This document shows positions 30,218-40,422 of a stretch of 46,489 bases of DNA, piece by piece. The DNA is from Gammaproteobacteria bacterium. GTDB taxonomy: Bacteria > Pseudomonadota > Gammaproteobacteria > Eutrophobiales > Eutrophobiaceae. The notes under the pieces were generated by a model that was given only the letters and a program-made list of their open reading frames with translations, was not told where the DNA came from and made no database searches. The position numbers were made by a program, and so were the translations under genes. Every line of letters begins with the position of its first letter. Position 1 is the stretch's first letter. The stretch covers positions 1 through 46,489 of the forward strand of contig JACPSH010000049.1 in NCBI GenBank assembly GCA_016193395.1, in the 5' to 3' direction.

Positions 30218-30236
30218 TCCGGCAGGGATCGGACCG

Positions 30237-31466
30237 TTGCCCCCCCGCGTCGTCGTGAGTCATTCTCAAAACCGGCTGCTCTACGCCATCTTCTTCGGCG
30301 CGCTTGCCGGTATCGCCTGCGGCTGGATCTTCGGGCCGGCCATGCAGTCCGTCGGCTGGCTCGGCGAACTGTTTCTCGACGCCCTCAAGATGCTGATCAT
30401 CCCGCTCATCGGGGCATCGATCGTTTCCGGTATCAATTCCATCGGCGCCGGCTACAGGCTCGGCAGGCTCGGCGGCATCACCGTGCTCTATTTCCTGGTC
30501 ACGACTGCCGGCGCCGTGCTGCTCGGAATGACCCTCGCCAATCTCGTCCAGCCCGGCGCCGGGGCGAACGCGCGCCAGTTTTCCGCGCCTGCGGAACTCG
30601 CCGCGCAGGGCGCGACCACGCTGCCCGAAATCCTGCGTTCGCTGATTTCACCCAACCTGTTTGCCGCGGTGGCGGAAGGTCAGTTGTTGCCGATTATCGT
30701 TTTTTCCATCCTGCTGGGCATTGCATTGGTGACCATCGGCGAGCACGGCAGAGTGCTGGCAGCGGCCGTCAACGGACTGAACGAGGCGATCATGAAGATG
30801 GTGATGTGGATTATGTATTTTTCGCCCGCCGGGGTGTTTGCCCTGATTGCCGCCAGACTGGGTTCCACCGGCGGTGGTGAGGCATTCTGGCGGGAGCTCT
30901 CCGCGGTCGGCCTCTTTGTTTTCACGGTGATCACGGGGCTCGTGATCTGGTTCGTCGTCCTGTTTGCCGTCTTGCGGCTGCTGACCCGGCACGGACAGTC
31001 TTTTCTGCTGAACTCGGCGCAGTCCCTGATCATGGCCTTCGGCAGCGCGAGTTCCAGCGCCACGCTGCCGCTGGCCATACAGTCCGGACTGGATTCGGGC
31101 GTGGACGATCGCGCATTGAAGTTCGTTCTGCCGCTGGGCATCAGCGTCAACAAAAATGGATCGGCGCTGCACATCGCCGTCGGTGTGTTCTACATCGCTC
31201 AGACTTATTCGGGGAACCTCGACCTGGCGCAGCAGGGGATCGTCCTCGTCACCGTGACGCTGGCGGCGATTGCAACGGCCGGGATCCCGCAAGCCAGCCT
31301 GGTCACGATCGTCATTGTGCTGACGGCCGTCAACCTGCCGGCGGAAGGGATCGGATTACTGCTGGCGGTAGACTGGTTTCTGGACCGCGCCCGCACCACT
31401 GTGAATGTGTGGGGCAATCTGGTGGGAGCGGCGGTGATGGAGACGCAGGTAACAGATGGCAGATAG
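30237..31466 (+). CDS. Dicarboxylate/amino acid:cation symporter (DAACS family)
   Basis: A 409-aa membrane carrier related to GltP/DctA. Features are the N-terminal helices followed by LKMLIIPLIGASIVSGI, the serine-rich hairpin MAFGSASSSATLPLAIQ (HP1) and the TM7 segment ISVNKNGSALHIAVGVFYIA. The last differs from the usual N-M-D-G-T: the sodium-site Asp position reads Asn. HP2 is near AGIPQASLVTIVIVL. Start options are TTG 30237 (with AGGGA upstream) and GTG 30255. The gene sits between fabI and ppiD, which are neighbours in Pseudomonas. The substrate is unknown. Confidence 0.88.
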   Translation: MPPRVVVSHSQNRLLYAIFFGALAGIACGWIFGPAMQSVGWLGELFLDALKMLIIPLIGASIVSGINSIGAGYRLGRLGGITVLYFLVTTAGAVLLGMTLANLVQPGAGANARQFSAPAELAAQGATTLPEILRSLISPNLFAAVAEGQLLPIIVFSILLGIALVTIGEHGRVLAAAVNGLNEAIMKMVMWIMYFSPAGVFALIAARLGSTGGGEAFWRELSAVGLFVFTVITGLVIWFVVLFAVLRLLTRHGQSFLLNSAQSLIMAFGSASSSATLPLAIQSGLDSGVDDRALKFVLPLGISVNKNGSALHIAVGVFYIAQTYSGNLDLAQQGIVLVTVTLAAIATAGIPQASLVTIVIVLTAVNLPAEGIGLLLAVDWFLDRARTTVNVWGNLVGAAVMETQVTDGR

Positions 31467-31526
31467 CAGGTGGCATATAGGGAGAAGTCTTAAACCCTAC
31501 ATTCTGTATGCTACCTGCTCTCTGCC
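31458..31526. terminator. Long imperfect inverted repeat between the symporter gene and convergent ppiD
   Basis: The left arm (GGCAGATAGCAGGTGGCATA, about 31458-31477, continuing TAGGG) pairs with the right arm (about 31495-31526, including TATGCTACCTGCTCTCTGCC) with a few mismatches. The loop is AT-rich (GAGAAGTCTTAAA). It starts inside the last codons of the symporter gene and ends just before the ppiD stop, so it probably acts as a bidirectional terminator. Confidence 0.55.
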
Positions 31527-31528
31527 GC

Positions 31529-33439
31529 CTACTGAATTCTCTCCTCGAACACCACCACATCCGCGGTGCGACGAAGTTCGTCAATGTAGTTCCTCCACAC
31601 GCGAGTCCCGGTGTTTTGCCGGAGTTCGTCGCGCACGGCTTTCACGTCCCTGTCGTCCAGCGCATCCGGTTTCGGATCATGTCTTCCGGTGACCGCCACC
31701 ACGGCAAAATCGCCCGTACCCAGTGATACACCTCCAAACACTGCCGAACCGGAGGCAGGCGTTCCCAAGCTGAACGCCTCGCGCAGAATCGCCCGGTTGA
31801 TGTTGGGATCGTCCATCCGCACGCCGGACGCCTCGATCCACTCCAAGCCGAATTCCGAGGCGACGTCACCGAAAACCGCGCCCCCCTTGAGCCTTGCCCG
31901 CACGGCCTCGCCTCTGGCGCGGATCTGATCGCGGGCGCGCTCGATTTTAATGCGCGTGACGGCCTGTTCGCGCACCTGGTCGAGAGGCTTCTTCTGCTGC
32001 CTCACGTGCTCCAGGACGCGCAGCACCACGGCGTGGGTATTGTCCAGCTCGATCAATTCGCTGTTGTTGCCTTCCCTGAGCACGTCATCGCTGAAGGCCG
32101 CCTCCATGACCCTGGGGTTGCCGAGCGCGTCCGTGCCGACGTAGTCGCGGCTGATCAGTTCGCTCTCGCGCAGGGTGAGGCCGAGGTCCTCCGCGGCCGT
32201 ATCCAGGGAGTCCGGATTTTCGAATGCGAGGGTGGCCAACCGATCGGCGCGATCAAAAAAACGCTTTTCGGCCTCCGCCCTGCGGTAATCCCTGTCCACC
32301 TGTTCGCGCACGTCTTCGAACGCGCCGGTTTCCCCGCCCTTGAGGCGCGTCACCTGGACAATGTGGAGGCCGAATTTGGACTGAATCGGATTGCTCCGCT
32401 CGCCCTCCTTCAATGCGAAAGCGACCTCGTCCACTTCCGGCTCCAGCACGCCGCGCGTGAGAAACCCGAACTCGCTGTATTCGACCCCCGTGTCCGATTC
32501 CAGATCCTGTCCCGTCGCGATTTCCTGCATCGACTTGCCGCCGTTCAACTCCCCGACAATCGCCTCCGCGCGTTTTTTCGCCTTCCCCACCTGCGCCGGC
32601 GGCGCTTTCTCAGGTAGGGTCACCAGGAGTTGACGGATCTCGCGTTGTTCGGCCAGGCCGTAATTGGCGTGGTTATCCTCGTAGTAGCCGCGCAAATCAT
32701 CGTCGGTTGCGGTCACTTCTCCGGCCACGGCCTCGGCCGACAATTCGATGTAGGCCAGGCGCACGCGCTCGGGATCCATGAACTCATCGCCCCGGGTCTC
32801 GTAGTATTTCTGCACATCCTCTTCGGCGACAGCGATGTTTTCCTTCAGCGCGTCGGCGGACAACACCGCGTAACGGATGTCCCGCCGCTGGCCGCGTATA
32901 CCCGCCAGGCGCCTGGCCTCGGCATCGGTAACGAACGCGCTCTCGATCAGACCGGTCTGCAACTGCTCGGCCATCATGTCCTTGCGGACCTGCGCCTCGA
33001 AACCGGCGGCGGATAGGCCCACGGCCCTGATGTTCGATTGATACAGGTTCGGGTCAAAACCGGCGTCGCCCTGGAAATAAGGCACGCTCTCTATGGTGCC
33101 GCGCACCTGTGCATCGCTGATGCGCAGACCCAGCTCCGCATCCGCCTGATTCAGGAGTTCGCGGTGGATCAGAACCTCCAGGGCGCGCTTTTTCAGGAAC
33201 TGGTCCTGTTCGGCGGGAGACATCCCGGTAACCAGGTCCCGCAGGCGCTGTCGCAGGTCCTGCACCGACTGCTGATAATCGCGCAGCGTGATCGGCGAGC
33301 CGTTCACCTCGGCCGCGACGACCTCCCCACCGGTGCCGAAGTAATAATTGATCCCCCAGAACGCGAACGGGACGATCAGCAATACGAAAATGACGGCGGC
33401 CAGCCAGCCGCTTACGAGATCACGTATGTTCTGTAGCAT
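31529..33439 (-). CDS. ppiD: Periplasmic folding factor / peptidyl-prolyl isomerase PpiD
   Basis: The inner-membrane-anchored chaperone is about 636 aa. It has an N-terminal transmembrane helix (WLAAVIFVLLIVPFAFWGI), a SurA-like N-domain (about 35-200), a parvulin-type PPIase domain (about 255-360, from REIRQLLVTLPEKAPPA to FGLHIVQVTRLKG) and a C-terminal periplasmic domain. MLQNIRDLVSGW at the ATG 33439 matches the usual PpiD start; an in-frame ATG at 33454 is also possible. It helps newly translocated envelope proteins fold, with the Sec translocon. It follows hupB and two tRNA genes, as ppiD follows hupB elsewhere. Confidence 0.92.
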   Translation of the reverse strand: MLQNIRDLVSGWLAAVIFVLLIVPFAFWGINYYFGTGGEVVAAEVNGSPITLRDYQQSVQDLRQRLRDLVTGMSPAEQDQFLKKRALEVLIHRELLNQADAELGLRISDAQVRGTIESVPYFQGDAGFDPNLYQSNIRAVGLSAAGFEAQVRKDMMAEQLQTGLIESAFVTDAEARRLAGIRGQRRDIRYAVLSADALKENIAVAEEDVQKYYETRGDEFMDPERVRLAYIELSAEAVAGEVTATDDDLRGYYEDNHANYGLAEQREIRQLLVTLPEKAPPAQVGKAKKRAEAIVGELNGGKSMQEIATGQDLESDTGVEYSEFGFLTRGVLEPEVDEVAFALKEGERSNPIQSKFGLHIVQVTRLKGGETGAFEDVREQVDRDYRRAEAEKRFFDRADRLATLAFENPDSLDTAAEDLGLTLRESELISRDYVGTDALGNPRVMEAAFSDDVLREGNNSELIELDNTHAVVLRVLEHVRQQKKPLDQVREQAVTRIKIERARDQIRARGEAVRARLKGGAVFGDVASEFGLEWIEASGVRMDDPNINRAILREAFSLGTPASGSAVFGGVSLGTGDFAVVAVTGRHDPKPDALDDRDVKAVRDELRQNTGTRVWRNYIDELRRTADVVVFEERIQ

Positions 33440-33511
33440 CTGCAACCATGCCACCTGAGTCGTTGATCACCCCGGGCCGAACAGCGCGAACCTGCGCCCG
33501 GCGTGACCCGG

Positions 33512-33551
33512 CAAAACAAAAGCGGGCGTACCTTAAAAAGGAACGCCCGCT
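33512..33551 (-). terminator. Intrinsic terminator after tRNA-Asp
   Basis: On the minus strand, AGCGGGCGT (33551-33543) pairs with ACGCCCGCT (33529-33521) around a TCCTTTTTAAGGT loop and is followed by TTTGTTTTG. It ends the hupB-tRNA-Val-tRNA-Asp unit before ppiD. Confidence 0.8.
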
Positions 33552-33557
33552 GCACTC

Positions 33558-33634
33558 TGGCGGAGTGGACGGGACTCGAACCCGCGACCCCCGGCGTGAC
33601 AAGCCGGTATTCTAACCAACTGAACTACCACTCC
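33558..33634 (-). tRNA. tRNA-Asp (anticodon GTC)
   Basis: A 77-nt cloverleaf on the minus strand with encoded CCA. Acceptor arms GGAGTGG and CCACTCC pair fully, the D-arm is AGTTCAGTTGGTTAGAAT, the anticodon loop is CTTGTCACG-type with GTC, and the T-arm is GCGGGTTCGAGTCCCGT. It lies 9 bp after tRNA-Val and ends with the terminator at 33512. Confidence 0.95.
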
Positions 33635-33643
33635 GGAGAATTC

Positions 33644-33719
33644 TGGTGGGTGCTGGGGGTTTCGAACCTCCGACCTTCGCCTTGTAAGGGCGACGCTCTC
33701 CCGGCTGAGCTAAGCACCC
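33644..33719 (-). tRNA. tRNA-Val (anticodon TAC)
   Basis: A 76-nt cloverleaf on the minus strand with encoded CCA. Acceptor arms GGGTGCT and AGCACCC pair, the D-arm is TAGCTCAGCCGGGAGAG, the anticodon is TAC within CCTTACAAGG, and the T-arm is GGAGGTTCGAAACCCCC-like. Only 12 bp separate it from the hupB stop, so the tRNAs are probably processed from the hupB transcript. Confidence 0.95.
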
Positions 33720-33731
33720 CAAGGAGGCGCG

Positions 33732-34004
33732 TCAGTTTATAGCGTCCTTGAGTGCTTTTCCAGGCTTGAACGCGGGTACCCGTGCGGCCTTAATCTTGAT
33801 CATTTCCCCGGTTCGCGGATTGCGTCCCATTCTTGCCGCGCGCTTGCGCACTGAAAACGTTCCGAATCCCACCAGAGTCACGGATTCCCCTTTCTTCAGC
33901 GCCTTCTCGATTGAATCCAGAACTCCGTCCACGGCCCTGGTTGCCGCCGCCTTGGAAATATCGGCAGCAGCCGCTACTCCGTCGATTAACTCGGCTTTAT
34001 TCAT
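33732..34004 (-). CDS. hupB: DNA-binding protein HU-beta
   Basis: The 90-aa nucleoid protein is a complete [22 protein letters not shown] at the N-terminal helices, [19 protein letters not shown] for the beta saddle, and the DNA-binding arm [19 protein letters not shown] ending ALKDAIN. Length and motifs match HU-beta, not IHF. AAGGGGAAG lies before the ATG. It is downstream of lon, as in E. coli and Pseudomonas. Confidence 0.97.
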   Translation of the reverse strand: MNKAELIDGVAAAADISKAAATRAVDGVLDSIEKALKKGESVTLVGFGTFSVRKRAARMGRNPRTGEMIKIKAARVPAFKPGKALKDAIN

Positions 34005-34181
34005 GATAGTTCTTCCCCTTAGGCTTGAAAGATTCGCTCAATGGCGAGTCACAATGGAGGTATTAAAAGATTTTTCTGGCGGGCGGACACCCGTGCCTGA
34101 TTTATATCAGGCGCTGTCGCATGCCGTCAAGCGAACGCGCGGAACAACCCTTGCATCAAGCGCGCCAGCTATCGCGTTGCG

Positions 34182-36599
34182 TCAGTGGGTGCGTACGACG
34201 TCCTTGTCATCCTCCTTCGGACCTTCTTCCTTCTGCACAATCTCGGCCGGAGTCCCCTTATCGCGACGCGGCTCAGGCACGCGCGTCAATGCAATGGCGA
34301 GCACTTCGTCGATCCACCGGACTGGTCGAATATCAAGACCTTGTTTGATGTTCTTTGGAATTTCCACAAGGTCACGCTCGTTTTCCCACGGGATCAATAC
34401 CGTCTCGATGCCTCCGCGCAGGGCGGCCAGGAGCTTCTCCTTCAGCCCACCGATGGGCAGGACCTCGCCACGCAGGGTGATCTCGCCGGTCATGGCGACG
34501 CTGGATTTCACCGGGATGCAGGTTAGCGCAGACACAATCGCCGTGCACATGGCCACGCCCGCGCTCGGGCCGTCCTTCGGCGTCGCGCCCTCGGGGACAT
34601 GGATGTGGAAATCCTTCTTGCGGTGGAAATCCGGATCGATGCCCAGCATTTCACTGCGGCTGCGCACCACGGTCATGGCCGCCTCGATGGACTCCTTCAT
34701 GACTTCGCCGAGCTGGCCCGTATGGGTCGCCTTGCCCTTGCCCGGGACAATCGCCGCCTCGATCGTCAACAGATCTCCACCGGACTGGGTCCAAGCCATG
34801 CCGGTCACCTGCCCGACGCGGTCCTCTGCATCAGCGCGGCCGAAGCGGAACCGCCGGACGCCCAGAAGCTTTTCGAGCTGCGTGGGCGTCACGTTCCAAT
34901 TCGATTTTTGCGGCTGCTTGAGCAGCTTTTTCACGACCTTGCGACAGATATTCGCAATCTCGCGCTCCAGATTGCGAACACCGGCTTCGCGCGTGTAATA
35001 GCGCACGATATTGCGCAGCGTTTGTTCGCGGATCGCGAGCTCGCCCGCCTTCAGACCATTGCGCTTGATCTGCTTTGGAATCAGGTACTTCTGCGCAATA
35101 TGGACCTTCTCGTCCTCCGTATAGCCGGATAGCCGGATGACTTCCATGCGATCGAGCAGGGCCGGCGGAATATTGAGCGTGTTCGCCGTGGTGACAAACA
35201 TCACCTCGGACAGGTCGTAGTCCACTTCGAGGTAGTGGTCGTTGAACGCGTGGTTCTGCTCCGGGTCAAGCACCTCAAGCAGGGCGGAAGCCGGATCACC
35301 GCGGAAGTCCATGGCCATCTTGTCCACCTCATCGAGCAGCATGAGCGGGTTCTTGGTCCCGATCTTGGCCATGCTCTGGATGATCTTGCCCGGCAGCGAA
35401 CCGATGTACGTGCGCCGGTGACCGCGGATCTCCGCCTCGTCGCGCACGCCGCCCAGCGACATGCGAACGAACTTGCGGTTCGTCGCGCGGGCGATGGAAC
35501 GTCCGAGCGAGGTCTTGCCCACGCCAGGCGGACCCACCAGGCACAGGATGGGGCCTTTGAGCTTTTTGACGCGCTGCTGCACCGCCAGGTATTCGAGGAT
35601 CCGTTCCTTGACCTTTTGGAGACCGTAGTGGTCCGCTTCCAGCACCCGCTCGGCCTTGTCAATGTCCCGTGAAACCCGGCTGCGGGCTTTCCACGGGACG
35701 CTGACCAGCCAGTCGACATAGTTCCGCACGACCGTGGCCTCGGCCGACATCGGCGACATCATCTTCAGTTTATTCAGCTCGTTGGTCGCCTTTTCCCTGA
35801 CGTCCTTCGGCATCCCGGACTTCTCGATCTTCTTCGCGACCTCGTCAATCTCGCTGGGCGCGTCCTCCATTTCACCGAGCTCTTTTTGGATGGCCTTCAT
35901 CTGCTCGTTCAGGTAGTACTCGCGCTGGCTTTTCTCCATCTGGGATTTCACCCGGCCGCGGATGCGTTTTTCGACCTGCAGCAGGTCGATCTCCGCCTCC
36001 ATCAGGCGGATCAGGTGTTCGAGGCGTTCGCGGATGTCGACGAGTTCCAATACCCGCTGCTTCTCCTCGATTTTCACCGACATATGCGCGGCAATAGTGT
36101 CCGCCAGCCGGCTCGGATCGTCCACGCCGGCGAGCGACGACATCACCTCCGGCGGGATCTTCTTGTTCAGCTTGACATACTGCTCGAACTGGTTCAGCGC
36201 GGAGCGCGACAGCACGTCGAGCTCGCGCTCGTCCACGACGCTCGGTTCCAGGATCTCCGCAGCCGCCGCAAACATGGATTCGGTTTCGGTGAATTCGAGG
36301 ATGCGGACGCGGCTCGTGCCCTCGACGAGGACCTTGAGGGTGCCGTCCGGCAGTTTCAGGAGCTGAAGGATGTTGGACAACGTTCCGACGGGAAAGATCT
36401 CGTCAATTTTCGGGTCGTCCTCGGCGGCGCTCTTCTGCGCCACGAGCAGGATCTGCTTGCTCCCCTCCATGGCCTGGTCCAGGGCTCGGACGGACTTGTC
36501 TCGCCCCACGAACAGGGGGATGACCATGTGAGGATAGACCACCACGTCGCGCAGTGGGAGCACGGGGTACATCAGGGGCTGCTGGGTCTCTTCGCGCAT
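34182..36599 (-). CDS. lon: ATP-dependent protease Lon
   Basis: The 805-aa cytosolic protease degrades misfolded and regulatory proteins. It has the LAN substrate-binding N-domain ([20 protein letters not shown] from about residue 10), an AAA+ domain with Walker [16 protein letters not shown] and Walker [11 protein letters not shown], and a C-terminal Ser-Lys protease domain with Ser in [15 protein letters not shown] and Lys in [10 protein letters not shown]. The frame opens upstream at 36698, but [13 protein letters not shown] at ATG 36599 matches normal Lon starts. A heat-shock promoter lies just upstream. Confidence 0.97.
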   Translation of the reverse strand: MREETQQPLMYPVLPLRDVVVYPHMVIPLFVGRDKSVRALDQAMEGSKQILLVAQKSAAEDDPKIDEIFPVGTLSNILQLLKLPDGTLKVLVEGTSRVRILEFTETESMFAAAAEILEPSVVDERELDVLSRSALNQFEQYVKLNKKIPPEVMSSLAGVDDPSRLADTIAAHMSVKIEEKQRVLELVDIRERLEHLIRLMEAEIDLLQVEKRIRGRVKSQMEKSQREYYLNEQMKAIQKELGEMEDAPSEIDEVAKKIEKSGMPKDVREKATNELNKLKMMSPMSAEATVVRNYVDWLVSVPWKARSRVSRDIDKAERVLEADHYGLQKVKERILEYLAVQQRVKKLKGPILCLVGPPGVGKTSLGRSIARATNRKFVRMSLGGVRDEAEIRGHRRTYIGSLPGKIIQSMAKIGTKNPLMLLDEVDKMAMDFRGDPASALLEVLDPEQNHAFNDHYLEVDYDLSEVMFVTTANTLNIPPALLDRMEVIRLSGYTEDEKVHIAQKYLIPKQIKRNGLKAGELAIREQTLRNIVRYYTREAGVRNLEREIANICRKVVKKLLKQPQKSNWNVTPTQLEKLLGVRRFRFGRADAEDRVGQVTGMAWTQSGGDLLTIEAAIVPGKGKATHTGQLGEVMKESIEAAMTVVRSRSEMLGIDPDFHRKKDFHIHVPEGATPKDGPSAGVAMCTAIVSALTCIPVKSSVAMTGEITLRGEVLPIGGLKEKLLAALRGGIETVLIPWENERDLVEIPKNIKQGLDIRPVRWIDEVLAIALTRVPEPRRDKGTPAEIVQKEEGPKEDDKDVVRTH

Positions 36600-36632
36600 G
36601 GGCTCGGATTCGAATTGGGTTGGTTGCGTGTG

Positions 36633-36662
36633 TAGATGGGGGCGGAATCCACCGTATTCAAG
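36633..36662 (-). promoter_or_regulatory. Sigma32 (RpoH) heat-shock promoter of lon
   Basis: Reading the minus strand, CTTGAAT (36662-36656), a 14-bp spacer and CCCCATCTA (36641-36633) match the sigma32 consensus CTTGAAA-N11-16-CCCCATNT at nearly every position. It lies 34 bp upstream of the lon ATG at 36599, giving a short leader. lon is a known heat-shock gene in E. coli, so function and sequence agree. Confidence 0.8.
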
Positions 36663-36719
36663 TGGGGGACGGTCACGCCGCGGCGGGCCGGGGCGCAATA
36701 CCCCTGGCCGCGGCGGAGT

Positions 36720-38000
36720 TCAATCGGACGCCGCCCTGGAGATTTCCATGCCTTCGTAGATAACGAGCGGCTTGGATGTCCCCTGGATGACCCCTTCGTC
36801 GATGACCACCTTGGACACGCTTTCCATCGACGGGAGGTCATACATTGTGTCGAGAAGCACGTTTTCCAGAATCGAGCGCAACCCGCGGGCCCCGGTCTTG
36901 CGTTCCATCGCCCTGCGCGCCACGCTCCGGAGCGCATCATCGCGAAACTCGATATCGCAGCCCTCCATCTCGAACAGCCGCGAATATTGCTTGGTGATGG
37001 CATTCTTGGGCTCGACGAGGATCTTGACCAGCTGTGCCTCTTCCAGTTCATCGAGCGTGGCGACCACCGGCAACCGGCCGACGAATTCCGGGATGAGCCC
37101 GAACTTGATCAGATCCTCCGGTTCGACCGCCCGCATGAGGTCGCTCATGCTCTTCTTGTCGTCCTTGCTGCGCACTTCCGCGGAGAAGCCGATGCCGGCC
37201 TTCTCGGAGCGCTCCCGGATGATTTTCTCCAGACCGCCAAACGCGCCGCCGCAGATGAAAAGGATATTGGAGGTGTTCACCTGCAGGAATTCCTGCTGCG
37301 GGTGTTTGCGACCGCCCTGCGGCGGCACCGAAGCAATCGTACCCTCGATGAGCTTCAACAGCGCCTGCTGGACGCCTTCGCCGGATACATCACGCGTAAT
37401 CGACGGGTTATCCGACTTGCGCGAGATCTTGTCGATCTCATCGATATAGACGATGCCGGTCTGGGCCTTCTCGACGTCGTAATCGCACTTCTGGAGGAGC
37501 TTCTGGATGATGTTCTCCACGTCCTCCCCCACGTAACCCGCCTCGGTCAGCGTCGTCGCATCGGCGATCGTGAACGGGACGTTCAGCAGCCGGGCGAGGG
37601 TCTCGGCCAGCAGCGTCTTGCCGCTGCCGGTCGGGCCAATCAGCAGCACATTGCTCTTGGCGAGTTCCACGTCGGACTTCTTGATGCCCTGCTCCAGCCG
37701 CTTGTAGTGGTTGTAGACGGCCACCGCGAGGATCTTCTTGGCCTTCTCCTGGCCCACGACGTACTCGTCGAGGATTTTCTTGATCTCGTGCGGTGTCGGC
37801 AGGCTGCTGCCGCTGCCGGAAGCCGCCTTCTCGTGAACTTCCTCGCGGATGATGTCGTTGCAGAGCTCGACGCATTCATCACAGATAAAGACCGACGGGC
37901 CGGCAATCAGCTTGCGGACTTCGTGCTGGCTCTTTCCGCAGAAAGAGCAATACAGCAACCGGTCGCCGTCGCCGCCTTTGCCGTGCTTGGGTTCGCTCAT
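36720..38000 (-). CDS. clpX: ATP-dependent Clp protease ATP-binding subunit ClpX
   Basis: The 426-aa unfoldase feeds substrates into ClpP. The N-terminal zinc-binding domain has [13 protein letters not shown] and [10 protein letters not shown] (two C-x2-C pairs), followed by Walker [16 protein letters not shown], Walker [12 protein letters not shown] and the sensor/ClpP-contact region with IGF-type loop around [10 protein letters not shown]. It begins 31 bp after clpP and is followed by the lon promoter region. Confidence 0.97.
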   Translation of the reverse strand: MSEPKHGKGGDGDRLLYCSFCGKSQHEVRKLIAGPSVFICDECVELCNDIIREEVHEKAASGSGSSLPTPHEIKKILDEYVVGQEKAKKILAVAVYNHYKRLEQGIKKSDVELAKSNVLLIGPTGSGKTLLAETLARLLNVPFTIADATTLTEAGYVGEDVENIIQKLLQKCDYDVEKAQTGIVYIDEIDKISRKSDNPSITRDVSGEGVQQALLKLIEGTIASVPPQGGRKHPQQEFLQVNTSNILFICGGAFGGLEKIIRERSEKAGIGFSAEVRSKDDKKSMSDLMRAVEPEDLIKFGLIPEFVGRLPVVATLDELEEAQLVKILVEPKNAITKQYSRLFEMEGCDIEFRDDALRSVARRAMERKTGARGLRSILENVLLDTMYDLPSMESVSKVVIDEGVIQGTSKPLVIYEGMEISRAASD

Positions 38001-38031
38001 GACGCGCTCCAGTCAGGTTGGACCAGACTTC

Positions 38032-38694
38032 TCAAGCTTCCGCTTCGGCACCGTCGTCTTTCTTTTTCTGGCTCGCCACGGCAATCGCCTGGCGCAAGGT
38101 CAGGACATCGTCGATCAGTCCGTAGGCCTTGGCCTCGTCCGACCCCAGGAAATAATCGCGCTCCGTGTCCTGCTGAATCCTTTCAAGCGGCTGACCCGTG
38201 TGGTTCGCCAGGATTCGGTTGATCTGCTCGCGCGACTTGAGGATCTCGCGAGTATGAATTTCAAAATCGCTCGCCTGGCCCTGAAAACCGCCCAGCGGCT
38301 GGTGCACCATGACGCGCGAATGCGGCAAGCAGAAGCGCTTACCCTTGGCGCCGCCGGCCAGCAGCAGGGCGCCCATGCTGGCCGCCTGGCCGACGCACAT
38401 GGTGCTGACGTCAGGCTTGATGAACTGCATCGTGTCGTAGATCGCGAGACCCGCCGAGACGGAACCGCCGGGTGAGTTGATATATAGATGAACGTCCTTG
38501 TCCGGATTTTCGGACTCGAGGAACAGGAGCTGCGCCACGATCAGGTTCGCGACATGGTCCTCGACCGGACCCACGAGAAACACCACGCGCTCCTTCAGGA
38601 GACGGGAATATATGTCGTACGCGCGCTCCCCCCGGGAGGTCTGCTCGACCACCATCGGGACCAGGTTGAGCGCCTGTATGTCTCCGTTTTTCAT
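38032..38694 (-). CDS. clpP: ATP-dependent Clp protease proteolytic subunit
   Basis: The tetradecameric serine protease partner of ClpX, about 220 aa. The catalytic Ser is in [15 protein letters not shown], the His in [20 protein letters not shown] and the Asp in the [12 protein letters not shown] segment. [20 protein letters not shown] is the typical processed N-terminal region. ATG 38694 is chosen because a purine-rich stretch precedes it; an in-frame GTG at 38715 would add seven residues. It is 14-35 bp downstream of tig. Confidence 0.96.
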   Translation of the reverse strand: MKNGDIQALNLVPMVVEQTSRGERAYDIYSRLLKERVVFLVGPVEDHVANLIVAQLLFLESENPDKDVHLYINSPGGSVSAGLAIYDTMQFIKPDVSTMCVGQAASMGALLLAGGAKGKRFCLPHSRVMVHQPLGGFQGQASDFEIHTREILKSREQINRILANHTGQPLERIQQDTERDYFLGSDEAKAYGLIDDVLTLRQAIAVASQKKKDDGAEAEA

Positions 38695-38729
38695 GGCTTT
38701 TTTCGTCGTATCCACCCCGGCATCGCTGA

Positions 38730-40055
38730 CTAAACGATCGCAGTCTGCCTCTTATTGACCAACTCGTCAAACGAGACGCCGGCTTCATTCACGTTCGCCC
38801 GGGCGGTCACCCAATCGATCACTTCGTTCTCGAGGACCACCGCTTCGACCTCCGTCAGTCTATCCGGCGCCGCGTAGTACCAGTTGACGATGGCGGGAGG
38901 ATCCTCGTAGCTCTGCGCGTTCTTCTCGATCATGCTGCGCACCTTGCCCGGGTCGGCCTTCAGCTGCTGCCTGCGAATCACTTCGCCGACGATGAGTTGC
39001 AGCGAGACGCGTTTTCGCGCCTGCTCCTCGAACAGGGCCGGATCGTTCAGCCTTTCGTCTTTGGCGCTCACTTCCACTCCGGCCGCCTTCAGGTTGGCGC
39101 TGAACTGGTGGCGCAGACGGTGACGCTCCCGTTCGACCATGGACCGGGGCAGCGTCAGCGTGTGCGCCGCATAAAGGGCGTCCATGACCGCATCACGCAA
39201 ACGCGTGCGGATCACGGCGCCGGCTTCATGTTCCATGTGCACTTTCAATTCCTTGCGGAATTCGATCATTCCCCCTTCTTTGACACCAAACGCGCGGAAG
39301 AATTCTTCACCCACCTCAGGAAACACCGCTTCCAGTACCTTGTTGACCTTGATCGCATAGCGCGCGTCCCTGCCCTTGAGTTTCTCATTGGCATGATCAT
39401 CCGCGAACTTGTAGTCGAACTGGAATTCATCTCCGGCGCTCTTGCCGACCAGCGCCTCTTCCAGCCCCGGGATCAGTCTTCCCGCACCCAATTCCGCCTT
39501 GATACCTTTTCCAGTGCCCTCGTCAAAGGGTTCGCCGCCGATACTGCCGGCAAAATCGAAATCCACGAAATCGCCGGTGCGGGCGGCCCGCTCAACGGGC
39601 TCCTGCGTGCGACGTTGCCTGCGCAGGGTCTCAATCATGGTGTCGATGTCGGTCTCGGTGATCGCACAGGAAGGTTTTTCCACTTTCAGTTTTTCGACAT
39701 CCACCAGTTCAAAATCCGGGAGGACTTCGAACCGGGCCGTATAACTCAGCCCGCTGCCGATCTGCACCTGCGGCAGCTCGATTTGCGGCTGGCCCGCAGG
39801 ACGCAGCTTTTCGCGGCTCACGGCTTCGAAGAAACTGGACTGAACGACTTCGCCAATCACCTCCTGGCGCACGCGCTGCCCGAAACGCTGCTGGATGACC
39901 TTCATGGGCGCCTTGCCCGGACGGAAACCCTGCAAGCGGGATGTGCGCTGAAGCTCCTGCAGGCGATTTTCCACCTGCTGCGTGATGCGCTGCTCGGGGA
40001 TCTCGACACGCATCGTCCGCTCAAGCGTTCCGGTGGCCTCCACCGATACCTGCAT
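38730..40055 (-). CDS. tig: Trigger factor, ribosome-associated chaperone
   Basis: A 441-aa protein with the three trigger-factor domains: N-terminal ribosome-binding domain with the signature [12 protein letters not shown] (about residues 44-55), an FKBP-type PPIase domain (about 155-245, with [21 protein letters not shown]) and the C-terminal helical chaperone arms. It binds near the ribosome exit tunnel. The gene starts the tig-clpP-clpX-lon-hupB series and follows tRNA-Leu by 55 bp. Confidence 0.96.
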   Translation of the reverse strand: MQVSVEATGTLERTMRVEIPEQRITQQVENRLQELQRTSRLQGFRPGKAPMKVIQQRFGQRVRQEVIGEVVQSSFFEAVSREKLRPAGQPQIELPQVQIGSGLSYTARFEVLPDFELVDVEKLKVEKPSCAITETDIDTMIETLRRQRRTQEPVERAARTGDFVDFDFAGSIGGEPFDEGTGKGIKAELGAGRLIPGLEEALVGKSAGDEFQFDYKFADDHANEKLKGRDARYAIKVNKVLEAVFPEVGEEFFRAFGVKEGGMIEFRKELKVHMEHEAGAVIRTRLRDAVMDALYAAHTLTLPRSMVERERHRLRHQFSANLKAAGVEVSAKDERLNDPALFEEQARKRVSLQLIVGEVIRRQQLKADPGKVRSMIEKNAQSYEDPPAIVNWYYAAPDRLTEVEAVVLENEVIDWVTARANVNEAGVSFDELVNKRQTAIV

Positions 40056-40109
40056 GACCTGTCTCCATCAGCGGCAAAACCCGCCTGTCTCTTGAAAAAT
40101 CCCGTGATC

Positions 40110-40195
40110 TGGTGCGAAAGGAGAGATTCGAACTCTCACGGGGTTAGCCCACAGGATTCTAAGTCCTGCGCGTCTACCAATTCCGCCACTTTCGC
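40110..40195 (-). tRNA. tRNA-Leu (anticodon TAG)
   Basis: An 86-nt class II tRNA on the minus strand with encoded CCA. Acceptor arms GCGAAAG/CTTTCGC pair, GTGGCGGAATTGGTAGACGC is the leucine-type D-arm, the anticodon loop carries TAG in GGACTTAGAATCC, the long variable arm is TGGGCTAACCCCGT, and the T-arm is GAGAGTTCGAATCTCTC. It is located directly upstream of tig. Confidence 0.96.
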
Positions 40196-40210
40196 CACTG
40201 TCCGCCCCCG

Positions 40211-40229
40211 GGGGCGGGACTCAATTATA
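40211..40229 (-). promoter_or_regulatory. -10 box and GC-rich discriminator for tRNA-Leu
   Basis: On the minus strand a perfect TATAAT (40229-40224) is followed by a very GC-rich segment (GAGTCCCGCCCCCGGGGGCGG) before the tRNA start at 40195. GC-rich discriminators after -10 are typical of stringently controlled stable-RNA promoters. No good -35 is seen (GTCTCT at the expected distance), so strength is uncertain. Confidence 0.5.
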
Positions 40230-40422
40230 AGGGCAGTATCGGCCCGAGAGACCCACCCTGTGGAACGGGTTGCTCGCATCTCGTATCCGATAACTAGCGG
40301 GAAAAAGCCTGATCTGACGGCAGGGAGGACTTACGAGACAGGAGAGACCCGATACGAGGTACCCGTACCTGAGTGGCAGGGCATGAGTCCCTGCAAGGGA
40401 CGTCAGATGAGCAGCCGCGGTC

